From Stratiolaelaps scimitus (taxonomy: Eukaryota > Arthropoda > Arachnida > Mesostigmata > Laelapidae), in the NCBI GenBank assembly GCA_019614645.1, contig JABWDB010000001.1:19509501-19573500 (forward strand): a stretch of DNA of 64,000 nt, in the 5' to 3' direction. Below, piece after piece: positions 10,591-21,800 of this stretch (its first letter is position 1; each line of letters begins with the position of its first letter). Under the pieces are notes generated by a model. The model did no database searches. It saw only the letters and a list, made by a program, of their open reading frames with translations, and was not told where the DNA came from. Made by a program: the position numbers and the translations under genes.

Positions 10591-13199
10591 CGGTTGGTAC
10601 TCCGGGAGGGGAGACGGGAGGGAAAGCACCCGCCTGCATACTGGTGGAACGAGACCATAGCCAGAGCAAGGAGAGTTTGTGTACGGGCTAGAAGGGGGCA
10701 CTCGAGGGCTCGGAGCAGGCTGGGCGACGGGCTCCAGGTGCTCCAGGAGGAGTACCTGCGAGCAAAGAGGGACTTAACCGGCCGCATCATCAAGAGTAAA
10801 AGGAAGAAGTGGGGGGAGCTGCTAGAGTCCGTTGAACGAGACATATGGGGAAGGCCGTACCGTATAGTCATGGCCAAACTTCGTAGGCCCCCGCCAGCCC
10901 TGCCACCGGACAAGTTGAGAGAGGCGGTGCTCCACCTCTTCCCGACACAGGCGGCAACGGAGGGGGAGACCTTCCCCGATACCACAGGTGAGGACATTCC
11001 GGAGGCGACCCGCGAAGAGGTCAAGACGGCGGTGGCACGCCTGGCACCAGGGAAGGCCCCTGGCCCGGATGGGGTCCCACCGGAGGTTGTGCGAGTGCTA
11101 GCTAAACGCTGGCCCGTAGCTATCGCGAGACTGGCGAGCAAGATCCTGCGGGCGGGTACATACCCAGCTGCATGGAAACGCGCGCATCTGGTCCTGGTAC
11201 CCAAACCGGGGGGGCAAACCGGCCCCGCGGCATCCCGACCCATTTGCCTACTTGACTCGGTGGGTAAACTCTTCGAGCAGATAATCTTCGGCAGGCTCAC
11301 CGCCGAAGTCGAGGAGAAGGAGGCACTGTCGGATGCGCAGTACGGCTTTCGGAAAGGGCTGTCCACCCTGGACGCCCTGCGTCGAGTCATACGGCGAGCC
11401 AGGGAGGAGTCAGGGAAAACCCCCGGGGACGCGGGGATTCGTCCTTCTTATCCTGCTGGACGTAAAAAACGCGTTCAACACTGTTAACTGGGGAGTGATC
11501 ATGAGTGCGCTCGAGCGGAAGCAAATATCCGGCGGTATCCGACGGATTCTGTCTTCGTATCTGGGAGGGCGAGGTCTGGTCGCAGGGTGCCTGGAGCACG
11601 AGGTTACCGCCGGCGTCCCCCAGGGTTCGATTCTGGGGCCCGTACTCTGAAACCTTGCATATGACGGGGTTCTGCAAACCGATATGCCGGAGGGCGCCGA
11701 GCTCCTCGCCAACGCGGATGACCTAGCGGTCACGGCGTGAACGGAGGACACCCAAGGGGGCACGGCCAATGACGCCTTACGTAGGGTGGTACAGTAGATG
11801 GATTCCCACCATCTCCAGCTTGCACCTGCTAAGGCAGAGGCAGTGTACCTAACAGGCAGGAAGAGGATGCGGGGGATCAACCTCCTGTTAGACGGTCACC
11901 CAATAGAAATCAGGCGGGAGGCGAAATACCTCGGAGTCATTCTTGACCAAAGTCTAAGAGGCCTAGCGCACATCAGGTACGCCACAGCCAAGGCGCAGCG
12001 AGTTTCCTTGAACCTGGCCTGATGCTTAGGGTGGGGGGAGTGTCGGAGGAGAAGAGACATCGGTAGCTGAGTCCATGGCCCTCTACGGTTCACCAGTATG
12101 GACGAACCAGGCGCTCCGCACGGCGAAGAATAGGCAGATGCTAAGGTCGGTCCAACGGACGCTGGCAATCAGGGTGAGCCGGGCGTACCGGACTGTGTCG
12201 ACCGACGTCCTCCTGGCCCTAGCCAGAATGTTGCCATGGGACCTGCTAGCTACTGAGAGAAGCCTCAGGCTCCCGGCTGGGAATCTCAATCCAACCATGG
12301 CCCGGAGGGCCACCCTCGACGCCTGGCAGCGAGAGTGGGCCCAGGTTACTCCGGGACTGATGAAGGGGTGTTGGACCAAAAGTCTGACACCAGACCTCAG
12401 GGTGTGGTTGGAGTTCAACATGGGTGAGGTCACGTATGAGGCGACGCAGGTGCTGACGGGCCATGGGCAGTTCCAGACCTACATGGCCAAGATCGGAAAG
12501 ACGCAGGTGGACATATGCGTGCTGTGCGACGCGGGCGAGGTGGACGACGTCGAGCACACAGTGACCCAATGTGTGTCACTACCGGCAGCCAGGCAGAGAG
12601 GCTCGAGGGAGGTTGTGGGGAAATCAGCCCGAGAGCTCGTGGCCCATATGGTCAAATCGAGGGAAGCCCGGGCGGAGGTCGAATACTGGATGGGGGGGGA
12701 TCATCAAGCTAATGGAGAGTAAGGAGAGACACAGAAGGGCCCGAGTGAGCCAGCAAAGCCCCTCCCCCCGGGGGTCTCGGAGGCCCGCTCCACCGTTAGC
12801 TAGACCGGCTTCCCCCGCGCTTTCCCGCTCAGGGCCGAGGCTAGGTGGACCGAGCAGCCGGCACCTCTTGGGTAGATTGGCTGGCCTGTCACGGGGTCCT
12901 CCTCCTTCACCAGGGTCTCCCCGCGCATTCCCCAACACGGAAGCCAGAGTACTCATAGGAGACTAAGGCACCCGGCTATAGAACACTAGCCGGAGCAGTA
13001 CACACCTTCCCCAGAGATCGAAGTAATGCCAAGCGTGCCGACTCTGGCGAAGAGATCCTCAGCAGAGGATGGTTTCAGCAGGCAGAGGCGTTTTGTCATC
13101 CACGTCAACCCTACACAGGATCAGTCCACTTTCATGGAGATTGGAATGTCTCTGGTGGTAACCGTGCGTTTGAAGAAAATTTCCTCCTCTAAAAAAAAA
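10590..13199 (+). mobile_element. R1-clade non-LTR retrotransposon, 5'-truncated, poly(A) at 13189-13199
   Basis: Starts inside the linker between endonuclease and reverse transcriptase (KHPPAYWWNETIARARR) and runs through the RT and C-terminal Cys-His domain to a stop at about 12720. A 3' UTR of roughly 480 bp follows and ends in 11 A. The missing 5' part (gag, endonuclease) fits abortive target-primed reverse transcription. Related 3' UTR pieces lie at 4698-4880, 21060-21240, 50436-51040 and 63407-63840. The element is G+C-rich against its AT-rich surroundings. Confidence 0.9.
10594..12722 (+). pseudogene. R1-clade reverse transcriptase (ORF2 remnant), disabled
   Basis: RT landmarks in order are APGKAPGPDGVPPEV (about 11043-11090), RPICLLDSVGKLFE, AQYGFRKGLSTLDA, then after a frameshift near 11440-11480 DVKNAFNTVNW, GVPQGSILGPVL and ANADDLAV. 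KYLGVILDQSL and a C-terminal TGHGQFQTY, CVLCDAGEVDDVEHTVTQC zinc-binding block follow. Stops interrupt it at about 11648 (TGA in place of the Trp of GPVLWN), 11738, 11795 and 12020. The catalytic loop reads NADD rather than the usual A/Y/F-ADD. It cannot encode an active enzyme. Confidence 0.9.
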
Positions 13200-13363
13200 A
13201 GCGATAGGTATGCATGATACCATAACACTGTGGGGTGAGTTTATCTCTAAGTGTTCGTAGGTACGTCTAGTAGATAAGTTCAATGTAAAGCCAAAAATAA
13301 TATATCGAAAATAATAAAATGCTTACTTGGTTAAAAATGGAGCGAGACAAAAATGGTTAAAAA

Positions 13364-15580
13364 TTGCTGACTTTCACGGTGATAGTAAAACCGGCTTCAA
13401 CTGAGTCGGATCGGGCAGGGAGATTGACAAACAAGGAGGTATCTTTGTTCGCTCAGCGTGCAGCATTCTGGCCTCTGCGGTTGGGAGCACCGATGACGGC
13501 AATGTCCAAGCCCTTCGGATTCACATCAGAAAGCCGGGCTTCGAAGACTTTATCATCGGTTTCTACTCCGATCACTTCTTACACAGGGATACCCTTCTCG
13601 ATGTGTTGGAACATATGCTTACAGAATGTAATCCACTGCCTCATATCATCTTGGGAGATTCGAAGACGAATCTTCTGGTTGGTTCTGTTAGCTGGACTTA
13701 TTCGTCGTTCTTTTCCTCCACAAATCTTTCTCTTGTCGTCGATAGAGAAAGTCGGCCAACGTGCATTGATCATATAAGCGTTGGAAACTGTTCCAAGATA
13801 TTTCTCCTGTGAAAGGATCCTCTGGAAGAAGGATTGGCTAGAACGGACGCGGATAGCAGAGCTGGTCCGAAGGGAAAATGCCCGTAACCCACCCGCTGCG
13901 ACTGGGCGGGAGGGTTCGCCACAGAGGAGGAACTGACGGACAGGACATGGTTGAAATCAACTGCCGGTCCCTACAAGGCACTGACTGAAGTAAACTTTTG
14001 ACAGTCCTGGTCAGTGCCCCAAGTCAAAATCGGTCCTGGTTTTAGTCAACTGCGTTGTTTAGTCAGTGAGAGTCTGACACTACCAAGCAAATACCTTAGT
14101 TGTGAGGCCTGGTGTCCATGCAGGCTTTACCTTTAACCTCTCTAAAAAAATATATTTCTCCAGTCATCTGGTGTACCTCATTGTTCTCTGATCACTTCCC
14201 GGTTCTGGTTTTTATAACGGGTAAGGATTATTTTTGTCCGAGAGTCACAGCACCACAGGCTACGGTCAGGACGCACGACAGCGCCAGCATTGTCAGTTTT
14301 GTCGATTGAGTGAGCCAATGTGGATTGTACCTTCTAAGTCTTCAGAAGCATGCTCCGTATGAATATGTAGAGTGTTCCTTGTCCTTCGTAACGCAGTCGC
14401 AAATTGTTCACAAGAAGTTTAGATCCTCCCCTTGCCTTCGTCGCCTGCTCCAGAATGTCTACAAATATTCTTCGCCGTTGGCATTTAAAAGTGGGCTCGC
14501 TGGTGTCCAAAGCTGCTCATTGCAGAACTCGCTTTAGATGTCTCGCTTTAGATGTAAGGTTAGGCTTGCACGGAGCTTGTTTTTCGAAAAATGCTTCAGA
14601 AACCTTCGAGGCGACAGTGAAAGTTCGTGAATGCTTCTAGCTGTAGAGGTGCTGGGATAGCTGAACTTCCGGTCAACCTAGAGGATAGTAATGGCCGACA
14701 CACAGGACATCGCTAACGAGTTGAATCGACACTTTGCGACGGTCGGATCGAAAACAACATCCTCACTGCTCTTTGATGATGACATCCGCGCGGAGCTGCC
14801 AATTCAACCGGCTCGGAAGTCGATGTTTGAGGTCTCGAATGCTAGGGCAACCGAGGTTCAGCGAGTACTTGAGTCCAATTAGTCTTCATGGGATGCTGGG
14901 GTCGCGGGCGTCCCGCAAGTTGCTCATGATGGTGTCGTCTGTTTTAGCTCCTCTGTTTGCCCACATTATAAACCTGTCGATGAAAACCGGTTCATTTCCG
15001 CTAAAGTTCACAGGGGTCTAGACTATTCCATTGTTTGAAAACAAAGGAGACCGTAAACTTGCTTCAAATTACCGTCCGACCTTATTGATCGAAAGTTATT
15101 AGAAACTATATTGAGAATTTCAGACTCCATTGAGGTCAACTTCGGCTTATGTCTTCGGAGTTTTCCTCGATGTGCCGGCGGCATTCAATTGCCTTTGGCA
15201 TTCCTTCTTGAATACATTGAAGCACCTGGGTAAACCCTCTGTTGTAACGTAAGTTAGATCGATCTCTCGTATCGAAAACAGGCAGTTAAGGTCGGTCAGG
15301 TGGAGTCACCATGGAGAGTGGTAGATATCAAAAAGCCGCAGGGGTCTATTCTAGGCTCTTACATGTTTATTGTTCTGATCAATTTCATCCTGCTGAAAAT
15401 CTCAGCAGAGAACTTTGGTAAGACAATAGCGAACGCCGACGACACCTCACCTTCGTTTAGGATTTCTCCATCGTCAGTTCAGGTTGATATTAAAGCGGCA
15501 ATTGGTAAAGTTGCAGGATTTATCGAAATATTATATACACTTAGCCAACATATATTATTCACTTTCCAACCAGGTTGAAT
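13364..15580 (+). mobile_element. Decayed CR1/jockey-like LINE (endonuclease to RT)
   Basis: Plus-strand pieces in several frames line up in LINE order. Endonuclease-like HMLTECNPLPHIILGDSKTN (about 13606-13665) and RPTCIDHISVGN come first. A linker with MADTQDIANELNRHFATVG (14691) and RKSMFEVSNARATEVQRV follows. RT pieces are LLMMVSSVLAPLFAHIINLSMKTGSFPLKF (about 14919-15010), NYRPTLL, PQGSILGSYMFIVLI and NADDTSPSF (about 15330-15460). Many frameshifts and stops show it is old. It has the opposite orientation to the CR1-like fragment at 9985-10590, so it is a separate insertion. Confidence 0.75.
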
Positions 15581-15600
15581 GGAACGCCTAAGTATCTCAC

Positions 15601-15842
15601 CTGGGGTATCTTATTGGTGATGCGTTGCGTATCGTGTAACACGTTGTGTGGTGAATCTTGTGAGACCTTCTGGCACTTACGAGTAACAACTAAAGTTAAA
15701 TGAGGCCGAAATTAATTCCGATATAAATAGAGTCTGCTAGGAGCGACCTTCAATGAGATTATATATTGTACTGTTTCGGCAGTTCGCGTGCGACTAGAGC
15801 CACAGCTGGCACTTATGGTAACAGCTGGCGACTTCTGTATAA
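15601..15842 (-). promoter_or_regulatory. Orphan GT31-type promoter and exon 0
   Basis: Third copy of the block seen at 7850-8106 and 30978-31250. In minus-strand order it has CAGCTG motifs (about 15800-15832), a TATTTATA box (about 15721-15728), a leader and CCCAG/GTGAGATAC at 15601/15600. No exon 1 follows on the minus strand; the DNA below is a decayed LINE. It therefore marks a gene copy whose body was lost or replaced. Confidence 0.5.
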
Positions 15843-15849
15843 CAATCCA

Positions 15850-16955
15850 GTAGGCAAATATGATTCGCTAACTACAGATTCATATAATGAAGTTTCTTTA
15901 ACTTAATATTGTACAGGAAAAGGTAAGAGCACGGTATTTAAGCAAAGAATACCTTGAATTTGAAATGATGATAATTTTCAGAACAAAAGTGCATGTACGT
16001 CTCGTAGTTACGTTCAATGCAAAGCTAAAAATAATATATCGAAAATAAAATGCCACTTATCCAACATATAACAAATGTAACAAAGTCACTGAGGAGGCGC
16101 ATATACACAATCGAAATAGGAACGATATTTTTGTTACAAATGAACGTTGTATCACAGGTACTTCACAACGAGAAAATCAACCAGACAAACCACGAAGTTT
16201 AGAAGAAAAATATGAAACGAAAACGATCAGCTGTTGGTCTTTAGAAATATAGCCATTGGAGTAAATTTATAGTATACATTTAAGTATAAGTTTAATTATA
16301 GTATAGAGGCTGTTGAGAACAAGACGTCGGCAATCGAACTCCAAAGTTGGGTTTCCCTCAAGGGAAAACCATCCAGACTCAAGTGGTTTTCACGTCGAGC
16401 AACAAAAAGACGTGTGTAAGTGCCCTGTGTTGTGCCATAGCGTGGTGACTGCTCAAAAATTTCGAAAATTGAATTCTGGCCTGATTCGCCGTTGGGTGGG
16501 TACACTGCCTTACGAGAAAAGGGTTAAGGAAAGAGATCCGAATGGTCCGTGCACTGAAGTTACTCATGCGCGACGAAGGTGCTCGCCTATTAGACGTCAA
16601 ATCTGTGAACGTGCTGTTTTGGTACTGTGAGGGGCCAAAGAGCGCGATAGGGAAGTCTCTAAAAAAGATCTTTCAGCTGAGGGAGGACACGCACCACTCT
16701 GATGTGAGCTTCTTCCATCAGTTGGCGTTATGTGCGAGGAAGGTCTGGGCAAGTCGCACTTACACTTCAACAAGTCAACTTGCACTCGTATATATAAGCA
16801 GTTTCAAGTAAATTGCAAGTAAATTAGAACCATCCAAGAGATAGACCCAACTCTTCAAGGCCACTCTGCGGGGTTCTCTCTTGATTCTAGCCTTTACAGC
16901 CGCCTGTCTATGTAAGTCCCCCATTGAAAGTCATCAAGTGTTCGCCTCTATATTT
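15850..16955. other. No recognised gene; one unidentified frame
   Basis: AT-rich sequence to about 16300, then a more complex stretch with an 89-codon plus-strand frame at 16542-16811 (contains LLMRDEGARLLDVKSVNVLF and CARKVWASRTYTSTSQL). I do not recognise it, and it has no clear splice context. It may be chance or another decayed transposon. Confidence 0.3.
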
Positions 16956-16959
16956 GCAG

Positions 16960-17370
16960 TCCAACGATGAGCAGAAACCCTATGTGGGATTATTATTGTT
17001 AGTATGGATGTAACATGTGTACATATATATTATACGTGTACAGCTTATTATTATTCTATCTTTGGTTTGAGAGAATTTATCATTGTAAAAATAATGCCTA
17101 TCTTGCACAAGTGCTTCAGGGGTGTTTAGCGGCTGATGGACAGTGAATTAGTTGTTCAAAAAATTGTGATCAGTTTGATTTTGCCGATTTGTAAGGGGCG
17201 ATTATTTGTTCCACCTCTGGAGTTACACATACGGGAAAGGGGCTGTGTCCTCAATCCGACTGAACGGATTAAGGAATTAAACCGAGTCTGTCTCTATCGT
17301 GTTCCAGATCGTGAAGTGTTCAAAGCACTTCATAACATAGAGCATGAGGTGTTCCTAATGACTAAATAAA
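16960..17370 (-). pseudogene. Relic G: intron 1-2 sequence of a lost GT31 copy
   Basis: Bases 16958-17000 match gene B intron 2 at 28134-28175 (shared TTTGCAGTCCAACGATGAGCAGA). Bases 17136-17350 match gene B intron 1 at 28725-28900 (shared TTTGTTCCACCTCTG and CCAGATCGTGAAG). In gene B exon 2 lies between these two; here it is missing, so the copy is a deletion relic. The antisense plus strand has a 77-codon frame (17136-17369) that is probably incidental. Confidence 0.6.
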
Positions 17371-17489
17371 CAGCTCATGATTCACCTCAAATTGTTTCAG
17401 TCTTTGCGTGTATCCCCATTCATATTATTATTAATAGCGGTTTCTTTTTACCACTGCCTTTCCTGTTAAATTGGAAGCTATTTATCCAG

Positions 17490-17995
17490 TTAAGTCACCT
17501 CTATTCCCGTCCCGCCTTCGAAACCCTGGACGGCCACGGCCCCTCACTGCTAATTTCCTCGATGGAGTCTACCACAGGTTGGTCCGCGCCACCGGGGACA
17601 AGCGCGCAGGATCCTTCGTTCTGTAACGCCTTCTGCTCGCTGTGCAGAAAGGCAATGCCACCGCCTCCCTCGGGACAATGATGGCCTCAGCCTGACAGAC
17701 TGTCCCCAACTGCTTCTATAATTATTGTACTATAAAATAACTAGTAAGAAGCTAAGGAAGTACGCCGCACTCCATGCAACCCACCTGTTTTCCCCCCTTG
17801 CCTTTGAGACCTTGGGCGGGCACGGCCCTCTCACTGCGAACTTCCTCGAGGGGGTCTACCATAGGTTGATCCGCGCCACCGGGGACAAGCGCGCTGGCTC
17901 TTTCCTCCTGCAGCGCCTGTCCCTCGCTGTGCAGAGAGGCAACGCCATCGCCTTCCTCGGGACATTGTCGTCCTCACCCCCCCCCTACCCCCATA
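17490..17995 (+). mobile_element. Two tandem copies of a retroelement C-terminal fragment
   Basis: Two plus-strand copies, about 17496-17700 and 17755-17990. The better one reads RKYAALHATHLFSPLAFETLG, TGDKRAGSFL and RLSLAVQRGNA. From memory, this is the C-terminal part of a widespread invertebrate reverse-transcriptase-like transposon protein. The first copy has a stop after SFVL. The fragment at 33590-33765 looks like a more upstream part of the same kind of protein. The family name is not certain. Confidence 0.6.
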
Positions 17996-17999
17996 ATCC

Positions 18000-18843
18000 C
18001 TAGAAATTCCGAACTACTGTATGTTTGAATAAATACTTTGCATTCGCACTGTACAATCATACTAGTAAGAAGAAATAACTAGTCATGAATTTTTCTTTTA
18101 CGTGACGGCGGTACATCAGTAGATAGGTTACAATCCAAGTTAATACAAATAATAGTTGAGATGATTACGATAATAGTAATTCTACCGAATGGTTATCACC
18201 CCATTTATCTACCCTCGAAATTACTTAATTATCATTGACATCCTAGTTCCTCGTAAATATCGGCGAGGTTAGTAAATGGTCCACTAACATGAGGAAAATT
18301 ATCTACTCTCAAAATATTCCAATAGAGTTCTCGTTAATGACAAATGTATGCGGGTTAATAACGTTTTTGAATGGAGAGTTGCACACATATTTCGTTTATA
18401 ATAAAAATGCATGATGAATGACCAAAATCGTATTTCATCTTGTTCTATATGTATATCGAACTAAAAAACGGATTCTTAATTAATTTTCACAATAGTAATA
18501 AGTGTTGTCACTTGTTAACCTGATCATATCTCGAAATTCAGAATGTAATGTAAAAATCAACTCGGCCTCAGTCGGGAAGGCGTCTCTAATCGATGATACA
18601 CTAGGCGCAGTGTTCTAAATAGAAACTTCTTTCGACACTGAGCAGCATTTAGTGGACCCTGAGCGATCCATTGACAACAACATCACCGATAGCTGGCACC
18701 AATTTATTGAGCGAAAGTGGCAGGCACTGACGATTGCTCAACGCAGATATATTTCTTTAATAAATTATATCCACAGAAGATGGTGATGAGTAAAGTCTGT
18801 GCCACGACTTGACCGGAACTATCGAAGCTTTTGACGGCTGGCC
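18000..18843. other. 3' flank of gene B; no gene recognised
   Basis: AT-rich sequence with no frame worth calling and no repeat that I recognise. It lies downstream of the gene B stop codon (minus strand), so it should include the 3' UTR and polyadenylation site. I found no convincing AATAAA close to the stop. Confidence 0.4.
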
Positions 18844-21800
18844 TCAGGAAATGGCAACGCAGGAACAATATAGGAGGGTGCACTCATATGTCGTTGTTTT
18901 TAAAATCTCCGAATATTTTCTTATCTCATCAGAAGACACCCAGTGCACCCCCAACACGCTGTGTATGTTGCACGGGTTGATAAGCCTAAAAATAAGGACG
19001 AGAGAAACGGAAGAAATATATTAGCCATCATAGAGAACATCATAGAACTACGTTAAATTGTTTCAGCCTTAGTGTTATTCCATGATACACATTCAACATA
19101 ATTGGTTCACTGTCCTGTCAGACCGTTCGTTTACCTAAAAGGCATCCGAAGACCTTACGAAATATCATACAGGTGATTAATGTAGGATTCAAGGAAGGAG
19201 AGAAGCGAAACCGAAACGAGGCTAGCCGAAGGAGATAACATTGAGGACAACAAGGAGCATCTCTGAGAGGTGATTGAGTCCCTAACATAGGGAACAAGAC
19301 CCAAGCAGGAATTTCTAGAATCAAAAGATTACGAAAGGCACTGCGCTCCCGGTGCCACAACGCCGTGGAGAACGATCAAAAGGAACTTAAAAACTGGGGA
19401 TTGAGTGCAGGATAAGGTAAATACAATTGACACTTGTTAACATGACACCTGAGGAGCAATTAGAATGATTGATTTAGAGTGACCGGTATGAAAAGATGAT
19501 CAAGCAATTTAGGGAAATATAATCGGAATTAGTCGCCCCAAGGGTGGTCCAGGCACTAATATACACGAAAGGATTACGCACGCACGGGCACCACTAGAGA
19601 CATTGCAATGTCTATCGAAGGTCCGCGAACCCACATGGGGACTCGGTGAGCTCAACGAGGAAGAACAGGAGCCCAACACTGTTTCCGTTGAGGCGATCGG
19701 GCGTGCAAGGAGGAGACTCTCCACCGGCAAGGCCTCGGGCCCGGACTGAATCCCACCGGAAGCTATCCAGAGAGTGGCCGCGTGTCCTCAATAAGTCATT
19801 CGACGGGCTTCTCAAGGAGGGACATTTCCCACTAAGATGGAAGGAGGCAGATCTGGTGCTCATCCCGAAGGGGGGATCGCGCTCGAATAAAGCATTTCGG
19901 CCGATCTGTCTTCTGGACACCTGTGGTAAGCTGTTCGAGCATGTGATACAGCGAAGGCTGGGACAGGAGGTAGAAGAAGGAAGTCGCTCTTCCAACGCAC
20001 AGCACAGGTTTCGGAGGGGCAGGTCAACGTAACTTCCTATCGATACGGTGCTGAAGGTGGCAGGTCAGGAAAGCTCTGCTGGTGGTTGCCCCTAATTAGG
20101 AACTTGGGATTTCAGCTCGACACTGGTCTGACTGGCAATGCTCAAGTCAGGAAGGTAAAACAAAAGGTGTGTCAGGTAGTATCCAACATAGCCAGAATCC
20201 TTCCCAGGGTGGAAAGCGCTTTGGAGGGCAACCGGCGTTTGTTGGCCTCAGTGGGTGAATCGATGGCTATGTGTGCAGCCCCAGTTTAGGTCGACATGGC
20301 ATTGCGAACCAATAGGAAGGTCCTACGGGATTCTTAAAGGCTCCTGGGCATTCGAGCGTACCGAGCATACAGGATCGTCTCCACAGAGGCCCTCCTAGTC
20401 TTCTCCAGAATGCTTCCGTGGGATCTTCTGGGAGCGAGAGAGGAGAACGCTACCTGGATGGTGATCTGGACCTTACGGGAGCTAGGAGGGCCACGTTACA
20501 CCGGTGGAAAGAGGAGTGGACCCAGGCCCAACCAGTCCACAAACTGAAGGGCGCATGGACTAAATTCATGAACCCGGATCTCCTAACCTGATATGGTTGC
20601 AAGAACGGCCAACTGAGATACTGGAGGGCACAGGTGCTTACCGGGCACGGCCAGTTCCAAAAATACCTGCACTGGATATGGGAGGGCCCTCGGATATCTG
20701 TGCTTTGTGTATCTCCGGAGTTGTAGACGACGCTCCTCACGCACCGCTCGAATGTGCTCCTCTGCAAGCGGAGAGAATGGCGGGCCTGGCGTAGTTGCGA
20801 TCGCACTCTCTCAGTAACTTAGTGAGTACAATGCTGCGCTCCCAGGAGAACTGGACTATGGTTCTTACCTGGTTAGATACTATAATGGAAAAGAGGGATT
20901 GTAGGATTGTATGATCTCCCGGATGGAACAGTCGAAGTAATGCTACCATCTTTCCGAGCCATCTGGGGAGGGGGGAGGTACGCGGGTTTAATGCGCCCTT
21001 TGCGAGTCCCACACTAGTGTTCGTGTGGACCGCCCAACACGTATGTGCATCATGCATTAACCCAATCCCAAAAAAAACCTCTATCGAAGGTGGAGCGATC
21101 CAGAGCAGGATTGACAGAGATGACAAAGTGTCTCTACTTGACAAAAACATCCTCTGTACGAGCCGGTTCAGATGGACCCTAGCTAACGGTGGAGAGAGCC
21201 TTCAAAGACCCCCAGAGGTGAGGGCCTAACAATTACCGAGCCCTGGAAGTGGGGATGAGAGGGAGTTTAGCCTCTCCTCTAACATACTAATTTTAAGAGT
21301 AGGCTAGCGATTCAATTCTATCAGGTATACAGATAGACAATATGTGGTACCTACTGTTAACAGAAAACTATACTGTAAATAACGATTGGACGAATTAGGC
21401 ATTTTTGGGTTTTTCTGGGTTAACTTCTTCTAGCAATCTAAGCAACTACCTGGCTAGTGTCATATTATATTTGGATCATTCCACTCAATGCTAACTCTAA
21501 TGCTTCACAAAGTCCTTCTCGCCTAAAGTTTCACAGTCGAATATCTTTTGGCTTGACTCATTCTTGTCTAAGAACTATGGAATCCGTAAAATTCATTTAG
21601 CAATAATCACAGACTTTGTTTGGCACGGCAGACAACGCACATATCCTTGATTTAAATATCGCCTTTCAATTAAACTAAGATAGCTTCAGGCTACCTTAGT
21701 GCTAGCCAAGCACGCTACCTTAGCCTGAAAAATTAGTCCATAGAATGATCTACTACATTTAGTCAAACTAAATGGAAACATTAAGTAATGCAGCAGCGGG

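Noticed and set aside
10587..11390. 267-codon minus-strand ORF opposite the R1 RT
   Set aside because: Shadow of the G+C-rich plus-strand RT frame. It has Ser/Arg-rich composition and no domain.
17136..17369. 77-codon plus-strand ORF as a conserved small gene (FVPPLELHIRERG)
   Set aside because: The copy at 28.7 kb keeps the frame, but differences are spread over all codon positions and the copy at 48 kb is broken. It lies in introns of the GT31 family on the opposite strand.
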